The position numbers and the translations under genes were made by a program. From NCBI GenBank assembly GCA_964448245.1, contig CAYUWF010000126.1, positions 1 through 5,879 of the forward strand: a stretch of 5,879 nucleotides of DNA, written 5' to 3'. Shown one piece after another: positions 5,841-5,879 of this stretch. Origin of the DNA: DATEVL01 sp964448245 (GTDB taxonomy: Bacteria > Chloroflexota > Anaerolineae > Anaerolineales > E44-bin32). The notes under the pieces were generated by a model. The model saw only the letters and a list, made by a program, of their open reading frames with translations. It made no database searches and was not told where the DNA came from. Position 1 is the stretch's first letter. Every line of letters starts with the position of its first letter.

Positions 5841-5879
5841 AGTGTCCCGTCTCAGAAGTCCGATGACGAACCCGTTCGG
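5841..5879. repeat. possible end of a mobile or repeated element
   Basis: AGTGTCCCGTCTCAGAAGTCC begins 3 bp upstream of the fusion gene's GTG and resembles the ends of the 178-bp segment in the aspS leader: 16 of 21 to the left end, and AGTGTCCCGT shared exactly with the right end. A short CGAAC-CC-GTTCG hairpin lies at 5867-5878. The window ends here, so the rest of the element, if there is one, cannot be seen. No promoter for the fusion gene is recognised. Confidence 0.3.

Noticed and set aside
5867..5878. LexA box CGAAC…GTTCG upstream of the fusion gene
   Set aside because: The half-sites are separated by only 2 bases, whereas the CGAAC-type LexA box needs 4.

Overview
The window is GC-rich and every gene lies on the minus strand. 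In the direction of transcription (high to low coordinates) the order is: a YqeC–MocA fusion gene, a second stand-alone mocA-like gene, aspS (aspartyl-tRNA synthetase) with a long attenuated leader, a 6S RNA gene (not previously obvious because it is non-coding), a GC-rich intergenic repeat, and recA. The RecA and AspRS sequences, the YqeC–MocA fusion, and the 'CCCTCACCCCC'-type intergenic repeat suggest a high-GC thermophile-like lineage such as Chloroflexota. This is a guess from protein and repeat style, with no phylogeny behind it.

Region by region. 1-111: downstream flank of recA, with a small hairpin and no convincing gene. 112-1125: recA, with a good sigma70-type promoter (TTGACC-17 bp-TAGACT) and a strong ribosome binding site. 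1126-1500: no gene; it holds the recA promoter, an 11-bp dyad and a dispersed C/G-rich repeat. 1501-1695: a rod-shaped RNA with the architecture of 6S RNA, its own extended -10 promoter and a Rho-independent terminator. 1737-3509: aspS. 3510-3853: aspS leader RNA, ending in a terminator placed directly before the aspS ribosome binding site, and containing a pair of 13-bp perfect inverted repeats (imperfect over 18 bp). 3932-4513 and 4510-5838: two translationally coupled genes (4-bp GTGA overlap) for handling of molybdenum cofactor. 5839-5879: possible end of a repeat related to the one in the aspS leader.

How the parts fit. The yqeC-mocA/mocA pair is probably a maturation module for a molybdenum hydroxylase (xanthine dehydrogenase or CO dehydrogenase family, perhaps selenium-dependent) whose structural genes would lie upstream, outside the window. 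aspS is a separate unit with its own promoter and a transcription attenuator; it carries the residues associated with non-discriminating AspRS. The 6S RNA lies directly downstream on the same strand, an arrangement that I recall from Bacillus subtilis (aspS–6S-1). recA starts a further unit. The most interesting items are the 6S RNA, the aspS attenuator, which lacks a recognisable T-box, and the possible miniature mobile element inside that leader.
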